Positions 1 through 8,991 of a stretch of DNA of 64,000 bases are shown one piece after another. A program made the translations under genes and the position numbers. Numbering within the stretch: the stretch's first letter is position 1; the number at the start of each line of letters is the position of its first letter. The stretch is taken from NCBI GenBank assembly GCA_014378525.1, contig JACMNL010000004.1, positions 51,361-115,360 of the forward strand, in the 5' to 3' direction. The stretch comes from Bacteriovorax sp. Lineage in GTDB: Bacteria; Bdellovibrionota; Bacteriovoracia; Bacteriovoracales; Bacteriovoracaceae. A model generated the notes under the pieces. The model saw only the letters and a program-made list of their open reading frames with translations, was not told where the DNA came from and searched no databases.

Positions 1-2
1 TA

Positions 3-1832
3 CTACGAAAATTTATTTATGGTATCTAAAAAAACATTGCCATAATTTTCCAGCTTATTTTGTCCAACACCATGAACTAACAGGAACTCGCTGGCATTCC
101 GCGGTTTGATCGCACACATGTCATGTAGCGATTTATCATTGAACACAATATAAGACGGGAGATTCTTTTCTTTGGCCAGTCTGTTGCGAAGATCTTTAAG
201 GGCCTCGAATAAATCATCCTGTCCATGCGCTGCTTCGGCGCCCTTACTTTTTGAAATGCGTTTTTTGTCCTGCTTCGCTGCCGTTTTAATTTTAGCAACC
301 GACTCATCCTGCTTGCGCAGAGATAGTTTCAATTTTCCCGTGAGTATTTCCTGCGACTTGTTAGTCAACCCCAGGCTTCTATACTCCCAGTTTTTGATCG
401 CAATATAATTTAAATTTAAAAGCTGGCGTAAAACAGAGTTCCAGTGATCTTTCGGCTGATCCTTCCCGATTCCATAAACCGATAACTGATCGTGACGTCG
501 CTCTGTAATCTTCGCATTTTTACTTCCGCGAATGACATCGATAATGTGGCCTGCCCCAAAAGACTGGTTGGTTCTATAGATCGTCGACATAATTTTCTGG
601 GCATCTACTGTTGCATCCCAAAGTGTCGGCGGTTCAATACAAGAATCGCAGTACCCGCAAGTCTCCGCGCCAATCTCTCCGAAGTATCTTAAAAGATAAC
701 TTCTTCTACAGGCGGCCGCTTCACAAAGGGCCAGCATGCAATCAAGTTTAAAGCGTGCGACTTTTTTATAATTTTCATCCGCATCAGTTGTCTCCAGCAT
801 CTGTGATAATTTTACAACGTCCTGCAGACCGTAAATCATCCACGCCGTCGATGCTTTTCCATCACGGCCAGCTCTACCCGTTTCCTGATAATAACTCTCG
901 ATACTTTTTGGTAAATCAAGATGGGCCACAAATCTTACGTCAGGCCTGTCGATCCCCATTCCAAAGGCAATGGTCGCTACGACAATAATTTTTTCTTCGA
1001 TGTTAAAAAGTTCCTGGTTCATCGCTCTTTCATTTTGAGAAAGACCTGCGTGATAAGGAACTGCTTTATATCCTAACTTAGAGAGGGCCTGCGCCACTCG
1101 TTCAACTTTATCGCGAGATAAGCAGTAAACTATCCCCGTATCATCCGGGTGGTGGGTTTTAATGAACTCATCCAGCTGCTTAATTTCATCGTGACGTTCT
1201 AGGATCATGTATTTAATGTTTGGTCTGTCGAATGATGAAACGAAAATCTGAGGGGCCTTCATGTGAAGTTGATTCGTGATATCGATTCTCGTTTTCGCAT
1301 CTGCTGTTGCAGTCAGTGCAATCACAGGGACATCGGGAAATCTTTCTTTCAACTCTCCCAGTCTCGTATAATCTTTTCTGAATTCATGCCCCCACTGAGA
1401 CACACAGTGAGCTTCATCGATGGCGATAAGTGAAACGCCGATGTTATCGAAAAATCCTGCCAGGTTTGGACTTAAAATTCCTTCGGGCGAAACGTAGATG
1501 ATTTTAACTTTGCCATTTAAGATTTGTGCTTTTGCTTTTTGAGATTCGCTGTAGCTTTGTGACGAGTTTAAAAAAACAGAATTCACTCCGTACTCTTTCA
1601 GGTTCATCACCTGATCCTGCATCAGTGATATCAGCGGAGAAATAACTAACGTCACTCCATCTAAATACAAAGCAGGAATCTGATAACAAAGCGACTTACC
1701 ACCACCAGTAGGCATGATTGCAAGTGTATCTTTACCGTCGAGAATAGAATTAATAATATTGTACTGCTCGAACCTGAACTGATCGTAGCCGAAAGTTTCT
1801 TTCAGAATGTGCAGTAGTTTTTCATCACGCAT
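3..1832 (-). CDS. recQ: ATP-dependent DNA helicase RecQ
   Basis: The 609-residue product is a complete RecQ 3'-5' DNA helicase, which unwinds DNA in recombination and stalled-fork repair. Walker A GGGKS lies near residues 43-47, followed by a DEAH box in IDEAHCVSQWGHEFR and the motif VI stretch QETGRAGRDG. The RecQ zinc-binding cysteines follow (CxxC in ETCGYCDSC), then a winged-helix RQC region, and an HRDC domain at the C-terminus (motif LRNRLAKEKNLPSYIVFNDKSL split over two elements). Length is typical. It starts two bases after the stop of the DUF3820 gene upstream, so the two form an operon. Confidence 0.96.
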   Translation of the reverse strand: MRDEKLLHILKETFGYDQFRFEQYNIINSILDGKDTLAIMPTGGGKSLCYQIPALYLDGVTLVISPLISLMQDQVMNLKEYGVNSVFLNSSQSYSESQKAKAQILNGKVKIIYVSPEGILSPNLAGFFDNIGVSLIAIDEAHCVSQWGHEFRKDYTRLGELKERFPDVPVIALTATADAKTRIDITNQLHMKAPQIFVSSFDRPNIKYMILERHDEIKQLDEFIKTHHPDDTGIVYCLSRDKVERVAQALSKLGYKAVPYHAGLSQNERAMNQELFNIEEKIIVVATIAFGMGIDRPDVRFVAHLDLPKSIESYYQETGRAGRDGKASTAWMIYGLQDVVKLSQMLETTDADENYKKVARFKLDCMLALCEAAACRRSYLLRYFGEIGAETCGYCDSCIEPPTLWDATVDAQKIMSTIYRTNQSFGAGHIIDVIRGSKNAKITERRHDQLSVYGIGKDQPKDHWNSVLRQLLNLNYIAIKNWEYRSLGLTNKSQEILTGKLKLSLRKQDESVAKIKTAAKQDKKRISKSKGAEAAHGQDDLFEALKDLRNRLAKEKNLPSYIVFNDKSLHDMCAIKPRNASEFLLVHGVGQNKLENYGNVFLDTINKFS

Positions 1833-1834
1833 TT

Positions 1835-2059
1835 TTAAAATCTCATTTCGCGAAGTGGATTGATTAAGTCTTCAAGTCCGTTGAGCTTAATTTCATAGAG
1901 CAGGCCTAGAAGTTTTCCCAGATCATTTTTCGGGAATCCCTGATCGTAAAACCAAAGGACGTAACTTTCAGGAAGATCTATGAGAAGCCTTCCCTGATAT
2001 TTACCAAATGGCATAGTGACTGTGGTGAGTTTTACGAGATCGTTTTGTTCAAAATTCAT
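1835..2059 (-). CDS. DUF3820 family small protein
   Basis: This 74-residue protein carries the DUF3820 signature MPFGKYQGRLLIDLPESY followed by a WF(Y) and a KLLGLLYEIKLNGLE stretch. The function of the family is unknown; in many proteobacteria it is a small cytosolic protein. The ATG at 2059 was chosen because the upstream TTG at 2095 adds a tail absent from the family, though neither start has a clear ribosome binding site. It is immediately upstream of recQ and probably cotranscribed with it, which hints at a link to DNA metabolism but does not show one. Confidence 0.8.
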   Translation of the reverse strand: MNFEQNDLVKLTTVTMPFGKYQGRLLIDLPESYVLWFYDQGFPKNDLGKLLGLLYEIKLNGLEDLINPLREMRF

Positions 2060-2115
2060 AAGGGAAATTATCTTATTTTGGGTACGTATTGCCAAGCGCT
2101 ATCAATTGTTTTGAT

Positions 2116-2189
2116 CGCAAATTGCGTCCAAATCGATAATCTTAGGGTGGAGATTCTAATACGTTACAAACTTGAGGTCGCAAATTGCG
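2116..2189. promoter_or_regulatory. Twin palindromic operators CGCAAATTGCG
   Basis: The perfect palindrome CGCAA-A-TTGCG occurs twice, at 2116-2126 and 2179-2189. The centre-to-centre distance is 63 bp, close to six helical turns. The pair lies in the short gap upstream of the DUF3820-recQ operon and downstream of the antitoxin gene, where a dimeric repressor could bridge two sites. The binding protein is unknown. Confidence 0.5.
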
Positions 2190-2218
2190 GCGTCAAGATT
2201 GTAAGTTGTCAATAATTC

Positions 2219-2533
2219 CTATGCGGCCATTGCCTGAATCAATGCAGAGATTGTAGAGAGCTCAGGATTAAAATCTTTTTTCGGATCAATTAAATCATAT
2301 AATGTTCTTCTGCCGATTCCGGCCTTCTTTGCCAGCGCAACTTTATTCACTGTCATTAAATGCGTATATAGAACATCTCGAAAAGTTTCAAGATCCCCAC
2401 TTCTAATACAATCCAATAAAACTTCAGCAACCGTTGAAGAGTTTTTTAAAATCTTGCTATTAAATGGAACGTGCTCCACTAATAATTTCTTGCCTGATTT
2501 TTTTGGCCTTTTTAATGTCGTAGTTTTGACCAT
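2219..2533 (-). CDS. HigA-like antitoxin (addiction module antidote)
   Basis: The 104-residue protein ends in a helix-turn-helix of the probable addiction-module antidote type: a segment VLYTHLMTVNKVALAKKAGI, then GRRTLYDLIDPKKDFNPELS and ALIQAMA. That is the layout of antitoxins paired with HigB/Gp49-type RelE toxins; they neutralise the toxin and repress the operon. ATG 2533 is preceded by a strong GGAGG eight bases upstream. The gene overlaps the 3' end of the toxin gene by 74 bases, so translation is probably coupled. Confidence 0.75.
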   Translation of the reverse strand: MVKTTTLKRPKKSGKKLLVEHVPFNSKILKNSSTVAEVLLDCIRSGDLETFRDVLYTHLMTVNKVALAKKAGIGRRTLYDLIDPKKDFNPELSTISALIQAMAA

Positions 2534-2822
2534 TTTTATTTCCTCCATTCAAAGCAACTATTAGCGTTTTATTTCTGGAAAAAAGATAAATTCTTATCCC
2601 ATTTTTCCAACGTAACTCAATTAGTCCTTCAAATTTTTTATAATCTCCAAAATGTCCAATTGAGAGCATATCGAGTCTGGAGATAATTATGACCTGAGTT
2701 TTTGGTGGTTGTTTATAAAACCATTTTAAAAATTCAAATGTTTTTAGAACTTGAATTTTTTCATTATTTGAATTGTACGGTATATTGCACACATTGTCAA
2801 TGCTCCTACACTGGTAATTCAA
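2460..2822 (-). CDS. HigB/Gp49-type toxin (RelE superfamily)
   Basis: The C-terminal two thirds match the addiction-module killer family of RelE-fold mRNA interferases: FLKWFYKQPPKTQVIIISRL, then IGHFGDYKKFEGLIELRW, GIRIYLF, and GGNKNGQNYDIKKAKKI. Toxin precedes antitoxin, as is usual for HigBA. The start is uncertain. The open frame reaches back to a TTG at 2822, but a near-consensus sigma-70 promoter (2772-2800) lies inside this stretch. Transcripts would start near 2765, and family alignment suggests translation begins around the codon ATT before CAAGTTCTA, where no ATG exists in frame. The true 5' end may therefore use a rare start or leaderless initiation. Confidence 0.7.
   Translation of the reverse strand: MNYQCRSIDNVCNIPYNSNNEKIQVLKTFEFLKWFYKQPPKTQVIIISRLDMLSIGHFGDYKKFEGLIELRWKNGIRIYLFSRNKTLIVALNGGNKNGQNYDIKKAKKIRQEIISGARSI
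2772..2800 (-). promoter_or_regulatory. Sigma-70 promoter of the toxin-antitoxin operon
   Basis: On the minus strand TTGACA (2800-2795) is followed by 17 bases and TACAAT (2777-2772). The -35 is perfect, the -10 near-perfect and the spacing optimal. It points into the toxin-antitoxin genes and lies just upstream of the conserved part of the toxin. Confidence 0.7.
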
Positions 2823-2996
2823 GCAAAGAGATTCAGAAGATCATTTTTCTATCTGCTTAGAAATAAGAGCAGTTCAGAGACAATAGTTAACAAAACTAAT
2901 AGCCCATAATCACTCTTTGAAAAGAACGGTGTTAACGCTACGTCGCCACCAAAAGTCTAGTGGAACCTTTTTAGGAGTTTATTTTGCAGAGGTAAC

Positions 2997-3024
2997 CTTG
3001 ACACTTCTGCTTTTGATACCATCT
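2997..3024 (+). promoter_or_regulatory. Sigma-32-like heat-shock promoter of clpB
   Basis: CTTGACA at 2997-3003 and TACCATCT at 3017-3024 are 13 bases apart. They resemble the RpoH consensus CTTGAAA / CCCCATNT and sit about 50 bases before the clpB start. A heat-shock promoter fits the gene, but the match is by eye and a housekeeping promoter is possible. Confidence 0.45.
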
Positions 3025-3073
3025 TATTAAGTAGAAATGACGTGATTCAAAACGTTTGATCTAAGGGAGGAAT

Positions 3074-5455
3074 ATGAATAAATTTGATAGTATCGTTGAG
3101 GGCTCGTTATCCGTTGCCCAAAGTGAAGCACTGAAAAGAAAAAATAGCGAATTAGCGCCGGAGCATTTAATTCTAGGGCTGATCAGCAATCCGCAAAGTT
3201 TTTCAAGCAGAGCTTTGAAAAAATATTCAAAGGAGCTTGAAGCACTTTTAAAAAATTTACCGACGACAAAAAACAAACTTGAAATGGATCGTCTTCAGGC
3301 GAGCAGCAAACTTTCCGAGTGGCTGACGTACGCATCTTCTAATGCCATTCAAAATGGTCGTGGTGAAATTACGGAAACTGATCTACTGAAGTATCTTCAG
3401 CAGATCGTTCCCGATTTTAAGATTGATTACAATTCACTTAAGACGGAAAATGCTGAAGGTGTAACAGAGAAACCTGGTTTCTTAATTAACTTAAATGAAC
3501 TGGCCGAAAGCGGAAAGCTTGATCCTGTAATCGGACGCTCGAAAGAGATTCGTGCGGTGATGGAAATTTTAGGAAGACGTGGAAAAAACAATCCGGTGTT
3601 AGTGGGGCCTGCTGGTGTTGGTAAAACCGCCATCGTTGAAGGTCTTGCTGATGCAATTGTTAAGGGAAAAGTTCCGGATGTTCTGGAAGGAAAAACTGTT
3701 TATTCATTAGAGCTTGGTGCTTTAATGGCCGGAACAAAATACAGAGGTGAATTCGAAGAAAGACTTCAGACTCTGTTAAAATTTATTAAAGACCAGAATG
3801 GCCAGGCGATATTGTTCATCGACGAGCTTCACCAGTTAGTTGGTGCGGGCAGAACTGATGGTGCAATGGATGCGGCCAATTTATTAAAGCCAGCTCTTGC
3901 GCGTGGAGAGCTTCACTGTATTGGGGCAACGACGCCCGAAGAGTACCAAAAATATATTCTGAATGATTCAGCATTAGACCGACGTTTTCGTGCAGTTCCA
4001 GTAGATGAACCGACGAAAGAAGACGCGATCGAAATTTTGATGGGTATCAGAGAAAAAATGGAGATCCATCATGGAATCAAAATATCTGATCGAGCTATTT
4101 ACGATGCTGTCTTCCTTTCTAGCCAGTATATTCCTGATAAAAACTTACCAGACAAGGCAATTGACCTTATCGATGAAGCAAGTTCAGCACTCAAATTATC
4201 AGCAGAAGCAATGCCCGCCGACCTCGCGGAACTAGAAGGTGAAATCAGAACGAAAAAGATTTATGCAAAGTCGCAGAACAAGTCTGCTGACATTGAAAAA
4301 GAAATCGTCGCACTGGAGAGCAGATTTAAAGAAGGAAAAGCAAAATGGGAGCAGGAAGTTTTGAGTCTTAAAAAAGAATCAGAATTAAAACTTTCATTAG
4401 AGAGAACTAAATTTGAGCTGGAGCAAGCTCAGAGAAACCAGGATTATGAGACAGCTTCAAAATTGAAGTACCAGACGATTCCGGAAATTGAATCGCAGCT
4501 GGCCAACTCTCAGACGACATGGATTCTCGATACGAAACATGTGGCATTGGTTATCTCGAGACAAAAAGGAATTCCTGTTGAAAAGATTTTAAAATCTAAA
4601 CAGGAACAGATTCTTGAACTGGAAGCTTACTTAAAAAGAAAAGTTTTCGGACAGGACTCTGCTCTTCACGAGATTGCAGAAGTTCTGGTTACTGCTCATG
4701 CAGGCTTATCAGATCCGTCGAGACCACTTGGATCTTTTTTATTGAAAGGGCCATCGGGTGTCGGTAAAACTGAAACGGCAAAAGCACTGGCAGAATTTTT
4801 ATTCGGCTCACAAGATCACCTGGTTCGTTTTGACTTATCAGAGTTTTCTGAAAAACACTCTGTCTCAAAACTGATTGGTGCCCCTGCAGGATACGTAGGT
4901 TATGAAGAAGGTGGTGTGTTGACTGAAGCGATCAGAAGAAAACCTTATTCGGTCATTCTGTTTGATGAAGTTGAAAAAGCTCACCGCGATTTTTCGGACA
5001 TCCTCCTCCAAATTCTGGACGATGGCCGATTAACAGACAACAAAGGACGTACGATCGATTTCAAGAACACGATTATTTTAATCACAACTAACTCGAAAGA
5101 TTTGGAGAATGATTTTAAGCCGGAAGTTCTTGGACGATTAGATGCCATGTTAACTTATAACCCACTTGATAATTCAATCATGACCAACTTGATTGATAAA
5201 CAATTGCAGATGTTAAACGAAAGACTGGAGAGCAAAGAGCTTTCAATTAGCCTTTCCCCAAAGGTCTACGAAGAATTGGCAAAACGCGGATACGACCCGC
5301 GCTTTGGTGCTCGCCCACTACAGTCTGTCTTCTCACAAATAGTCACTCGTCCTCTTTCTAAGAAAGTACTAGAAGGGCATTTAGAAAAAGGCCAGATGAA
5401 AGGCGTTTGGAAGGATGATGGTTCCCATCACGTTGACTTCGAAATGCTTCAATAA
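3074..5455 (+). CDS. clpB: ClpB-type AAA+ disaggregase
   Basis: This 793-residue Hsp100 chaperone has two AAA+ modules. A Clp N-domain (about residues 1-115) precedes AAA-1 with Walker A GPAGVGKT near residue 178 and Walker B ILFIDELHQL. A coiled-coil middle domain follows (about residues 380-490, rich in E and K), then AAA-2 with Walker A GPSGVGKT near 558 and the C-terminal D2 domain (RGYDPRFGARPL). The middle domain marks it as ClpB rather than ClpA: it would thread aggregated proteins together with DnaK. It is about 60 residues shorter than the E. coli protein, mostly in the middle and N-terminal domains. GGGAGG lies six bases before the ATG. No partner gene is adjacent. Confidence 0.88.
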   Translation: MNKFDSIVEGSLSVAQSEALKRKNSELAPEHLILGLISNPQSFSSRALKKYSKELEALLKNLPTTKNKLEMDRLQASSKLSEWLTYASSNAIQNGRGEITETDLLKYLQQIVPDFKIDYNSLKTENAEGVTEKPGFLINLNELAESGKLDPVIGRSKEIRAVMEILGRRGKNNPVLVGPAGVGKTAIVEGLADAIVKGKVPDVLEGKTVYSLELGALMAGTKYRGEFEERLQTLLKFIKDQNGQAILFIDELHQLVGAGRTDGAMDAANLLKPALARGELHCIGATTPEEYQKYILNDSALDRRFRAVPVDEPTKEDAIEILMGIREKMEIHHGIKISDRAIYDAVFLSSQYIPDKNLPDKAIDLIDEASSALKLSAEAMPADLAELEGEIRTKKIYAKSQNKSADIEKEIVALESRFKEGKAKWEQEVLSLKKESELKLSLERTKFELEQAQRNQDYETASKLKYQTIPEIESQLANSQTTWILDTKHVALVISRQKGIPVEKILKSKQEQILELEAYLKRKVFGQDSALHEIAEVLVTAHAGLSDPSRPLGSFLLKGPSGVGKTETAKALAEFLFGSQDHLVRFDLSEFSEKHSVSKLIGAPAGYVGYEEGGVLTEAIRRKPYSVILFDEVEKAHRDFSDILLQILDDGRLTDNKGRTIDFKNTIILITTNSKDLENDFKPEVLGRLDAMLTYNPLDNSIMTNLIDKQLQMLNERLESKELSISLSPKVYEELAKRGYDPRFGARPLQSVFSQIVTRPLSKKVLEGHLEKGQMKGVWKDDGSHHVDFEMLQ

Positions 5456-5467
5456 TTTTCTTTTCGG

Positions 5468-5495
5468 ACCCGCTGCCCCCCGGCGGGTTCTTTAG
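5468..5495 (+). terminator. Terminator after clpB
   Basis: ACCCGC (5468-5473) pairs with GCGGGT (5483-5488), followed by TCTTTAG. It lies 13 bases after the clpB stop. Confidence 0.7.
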
Positions 5496-5555
5496 GTTCC
5501 AGCAGACTTGCGGAGACTGTCAATTGAGTTGTCGCTTTTCTTGTCGCATTATTAA

Positions 5556-8000
5556 TTATTTTACAATAATTCTACCCAAATTATTTCTTTCATTTTCTAA
5601 TTTTTTTGATAAATCTAAATTTAAGGTCATAATTTTTAATTTTACATAAAGAATAATTTGATAATTGTCAGGCTTAACATTGTCGACATAAAATGCACCA
5701 TCTCTGCCGGTAAAAAAAGCAATTTCGGATCCAGTAGATAAATTTATTAGCTTTGCACCGGCCAGTGAAATGGGCTTACCAGTTTCATCGACGAAAATTC
5801 CTTCAATTGTTTTAGTAAGTACACTTCCAAGCTTTAAATAAGAGCCTGATTTATTATGAGATTTTACCCTATATTCTTTATTAGCAAGTCCTAAACTTTT
5901 ATTGTCGTCAGAAATAACATTCACACTTTTTGCCATGTATGGCTGAACAGCAGTTAAGACAGTTCGGCCATTGGAAGCTATATAGGCTTCATGATTATCC
6001 TGATCACCATTTATTATGACAGGCTCTCTTAATTCATTATCTACAACAATAAAAGATTGTTGAATTCTTTGCCCCAAGCTAAATTTATTATCAATAAAAG
6101 TTAATGATCCAGAAGGATTAATATTAATTTCTTTTCTTTTTGTGGCATTATCATAAGCAAAATTAGCAGAAAACTCATTGTATTGAGTATTTAAATAACT
6201 TCCTACGAACGCATTTTTATTGTTGCGATCTCCGCTTAATCTTGCAGAATAAATTCTATTATTAACGGCTTTGTTTTCATTGTAAGAAAATTCACTTTGA
6301 ATATTATTTAAGTCGTTAGTTCGATTAAACGTTGTATTTAAACTCTTTTTTCCAGAATCAAAATTATAATTTAATTGTAACAATATGGATTCACTTTTAC
6401 TTGAAGAAACTGAATTCTTAGTAATAGTATTTGTCCAATAGAAATTAGAAAAGAGATTGTTTGCAATTCTATAGTTTAAGCCAGCGCTATACTGTGAAGT
6501 CATAAAATTTTTAAAATCTAGAGTTGAAAGACGTCCTTGAATGATTCCTGCAAGTGAATCACTTAATTTTTGGTTATAGGTCATGTCTACGTTGTGTCGT
6601 AATCCATCTTGTACAAATGTTGGAATTACAATATTTGATAAAAACTTTGGTGATTGATATTCATAACTGAAAGTTAAGCGTTTTATTTGATCATCGACAC
6701 CACAAGGGCAAGTCCAAATATAACTGAATTTAGATGCTACTCCTGATCCATTCTGATTTATGTTTGATAATGATAAATTATGAATGAATAATCCACGGTC
6801 AGTTCCAAATTGATTTTCAACTCCCAAAATTCTTTTTTTGTTCATTAATTGAGAATTAATCCCAGTAGTCCAATAATTACTTACTCCATAGCGATGATAG
6901 AAGCTTGCTATAGAGTCTTTTTCGTACTTGATTTTATCAGTTTGAAATTTACTTATTGACCCCACTTCGTAGGAAAAATTACTTAAACCTTTTTTAAGCA
7001 TTGATTCACTACCGGTGTGCTTAAAATAGACAAACTTAATCCTTCCAGCATTATCTGTGATTCTTAAGGCTACATGGTTTATTCCCTGTGATACAGGTAT
7101 TTCCTCTAATACATGCTTACCAGCTTCTAAATTTATTGTTTGAATGAGAAAACCGTTGATAAAAATTTCTACAATAGATGGGCTTTCTAAAAAAATTTCT
7201 CTTTCACCAGTTGGAGTATTAATATTCATAGGAGAAATATCAAATGCACTAGCTACACTAAAACCTAAATATTGATAAGGTGTTTGAAATGTTCTAGGAA
7301 AATAATTTAAATCCCCAAAACTTAGACGTAAATTACTTGCTATAACATCTTTAGTCACTTTAGAACCACTGCGAGTCCATGTTCCATTTTCATTTAAGGT
7401 GTGATGACTTTCTAGCACATTACCATCAATATTCACCACAGGGTCAAGCACACCAGAAAGATGCGATTTTTTATCAACTTCAATTTGCTCTTTTACATAG
7501 CGCCCATTAAAAGAATAATTAACAAATGAAGAAAAAAATGATGGATAAACATTAACTTCATTTTGATCGACGGTGCGATCTGTGATGGAAACATGGTTTG
7601 GATTTAAGAAAGAATCTGGAGCTCTGACATCTAATTTAAAATTATTACTGTCAAAATGTTGATCCAAACCAAAGTCTAATATTTGTTCATTATTTAACAA
7701 TACTAGTTGTTCATACTTAAATACAAATTCATCATATTTTTCTTTTACTAAAAATTTCTCCATTAATTTTTGAAAAGATTTTCTATCAATAGATTGGATT
7801 TTTCCATCTGAAGTAACAAAAGCATTGAATTCTCCCAAATATAATTGATTACTATAAAAAGATAAAGTCATTCTTTGAGCCGACAATGTTTGAAATTGTG
7901 CGATAGTATTTTTTGTTTCAGCAACTGATAAAGAAATTGAATTAATCACTAGCAAGATGAAAAATAATAATTTATAAATTTTCTTAGTGAATAAATCCAT
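5556..8000 (-). CDS. Archaic-type chaperone-usher pilus usher
   Basis: The 814-residue product starts with a signal peptide (about 27 residues) and an N-terminal usher domain of the short CsuD/spore-coat-U type (LSFYSNQLYLGEFNAFVTSDG). It continues as a long beta-rich barrel with the plug region PSIVEIFINGFLIQTINLEAG and ends in a small carboxypeptidase-regulatory-like domain (FVDETGKPISLAGAKLIN). Ushers are outer-membrane pores that assemble pilin-chaperone complexes. The match places it in the archaic (sigma) clade rather than with PapC/FimD. It is last in the operon chaperone - tip - usher, 20 bases after the tip gene. Base composition is very AT-rich compared with recQ or clpB. Confidence 0.82.
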   Translation of the reverse strand: MDLFTKKIYKLLFFILLVINSISLSVAETKNTIAQFQTLSAQRMTLSFYSNQLYLGEFNAFVTSDGKIQSIDRKSFQKLMEKFLVKEKYDEFVFKYEQLVLLNNEQILDFGLDQHFDSNNFKLDVRAPDSFLNPNHVSITDRTVDQNEVNVYPSFFSSFVNYSFNGRYVKEQIEVDKKSHLSGVLDPVVNIDGNVLESHHTLNENGTWTRSGSKVTKDVIASNLRLSFGDLNYFPRTFQTPYQYLGFSVASAFDISPMNINTPTGEREIFLESPSIVEIFINGFLIQTINLEAGKHVLEEIPVSQGINHVALRITDNAGRIKFVYFKHTGSESMLKKGLSNFSYEVGSISKFQTDKIKYEKDSIASFYHRYGVSNYWTTGINSQLMNKKRILGVENQFGTDRGLFIHNLSLSNINQNGSGVASKFSYIWTCPCGVDDQIKRLTFSYEYQSPKFLSNIVIPTFVQDGLRHNVDMTYNQKLSDSLAGIIQGRLSTLDFKNFMTSQYSAGLNYRIANNLFSNFYWTNTITKNSVSSSKSESILLQLNYNFDSGKKSLNTTFNRTNDLNNIQSEFSYNENKAVNNRIYSARLSGDRNNKNAFVGSYLNTQYNEFSANFAYDNATKRKEININPSGSLTFIDNKFSLGQRIQQSFIVVDNELREPVIINGDQDNHEAYIASNGRTVLTAVQPYMAKSVNVISDDNKSLGLANKEYRVKSHNKSGSYLKLGSVLTKTIEGIFVDETGKPISLAGAKLINLSTGSEIAFFTGRDGAFYVDNVKPDNYQIILYVKLKIMTLNLDLSKKLENERNNLGRIIVK

Positions 8001-8020
8001 TTATCCTCAAAAACAAAATT

Positions 8021-8977
8021 TTATTGGGACTGTAAAGTAAAAGTAATTACATCTTGATAGCTGCCGGCCGTTTTACTGCCATTATTAACTCCCGAATATC
8101 CCATCGTAAGATTTCCGAGAAAAGATGAACTCGAGTACATTGTAGCGTTAGAAACTGTACTGAAAGTTGTTGGTGTTGTGGTTAATGTAAGGGGTGTTGC
8201 CGCAAAACTTAAGCTATAAGAAATTTTATCATTTGCACCCGGTGTAGCCACGCTGGTATTAACTAAATTACCAGAGTTGGTACTGCTGGCCATGAGCAAA
8301 TATCCATTTTGACAGTTGGCTGTAATATTAACTGAGCCTACATTTAAAGCTGATTGGGTAGATGTTAACGGTAGGTTGGAAGCTGAAGCTGTCGGGGTAA
8401 TTGTTAAAGTTATTGTATCGTTGATAACTGCAGCACTAATAATTAAGGTCTTTGTTACCAGAGGATTTATAGTGGTAGTTAAATTCTTTGCTTCAAAAGT
8501 TAAGACATCAGTGTAGGTCCCACTATAGAGTTGAGCTGCGGGAGTCCCGGTAATGGAAAATTTTAATGAACCAGTCAAGCCAGGTGATCCACCTTCAGTT
8601 GCAGTAAAGAATAAGGTTTTTGTTGTCCCAATCGTAGTTGTATCTAAAGGCCCTGAATTAACTAGTGCAGATCCAGCTGATATAGTGAATGACATAGTGA
8701 AGCCTTTTAAATAAGTAGCCGAAACCCCACCTTTAGTAGCCGCATTTGAATTTTTTAATCCACCGTTTTGACTTGTCATCGAGACTTGAAAGTTTTGATT
8801 TGTTCCACTTGAATTTTTAAGAGTAAAACTTGAAACACTTAAGTTTGTTTTAGTTGTAGTAATATCAATCCCTGTATTACCAGAACCGGTGACTGTTAGG
8901 GTGTCGGTAGATGCATAAGCATTGTTCAAGTATAAAAAACTCAGTAAGAAAAGAAAAATTGTAGAGAGTGTTTTCAT
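8021..8977 (-). CDS. Two-domain pilus subunit, probable tip adhesin
   Basis: This 318-residue secreted protein (signal peptide to about residue 22, ending AYA) is Ser/Thr-rich. It consists of two similar beta domains: the first ends in SGTYTDVLTFEAKN, the second in AGSYQDVITFTLQSQ. The same ending occurs in the two single-domain proteins encoded at 10820-11845. In archaic chaperone-usher systems a two-domain subunit with one binding domain and one pilin domain caps the fibre, so a tip adhesin role is inferred. It is encoded between chaperone and usher. The ligand is unknown. Confidence 0.65.
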   Translation of the reverse strand: MKTLSTIFLFLLSFLYLNNAYASTDTLTVTGSGNTGIDITTTKTNLSVSSFTLKNSSGTNQNFQVSMTSQNGGLKNSNAATKGGVSATYLKGFTMSFTISAGSALVNSGPLDTTTIGTTKTLFFTATEGGSPGLTGSLKFSITGTPAAQLYSGTYTDVLTFEAKNLTTTINPLVTKTLIISAAVINDTITLTITPTASASNLPLTSTQSALNVGSVNITANCQNGYLLMASSTNSGNLVNTSVATPGANDKISYSLSFAATPLTLTTTPTTFSTVSNATMYSSSSFLGNLTMGYSGVNNGSKTAGSYQDVITFTLQSQ

Positions 8978-8991
8978 AGAGGATTCCTTAT

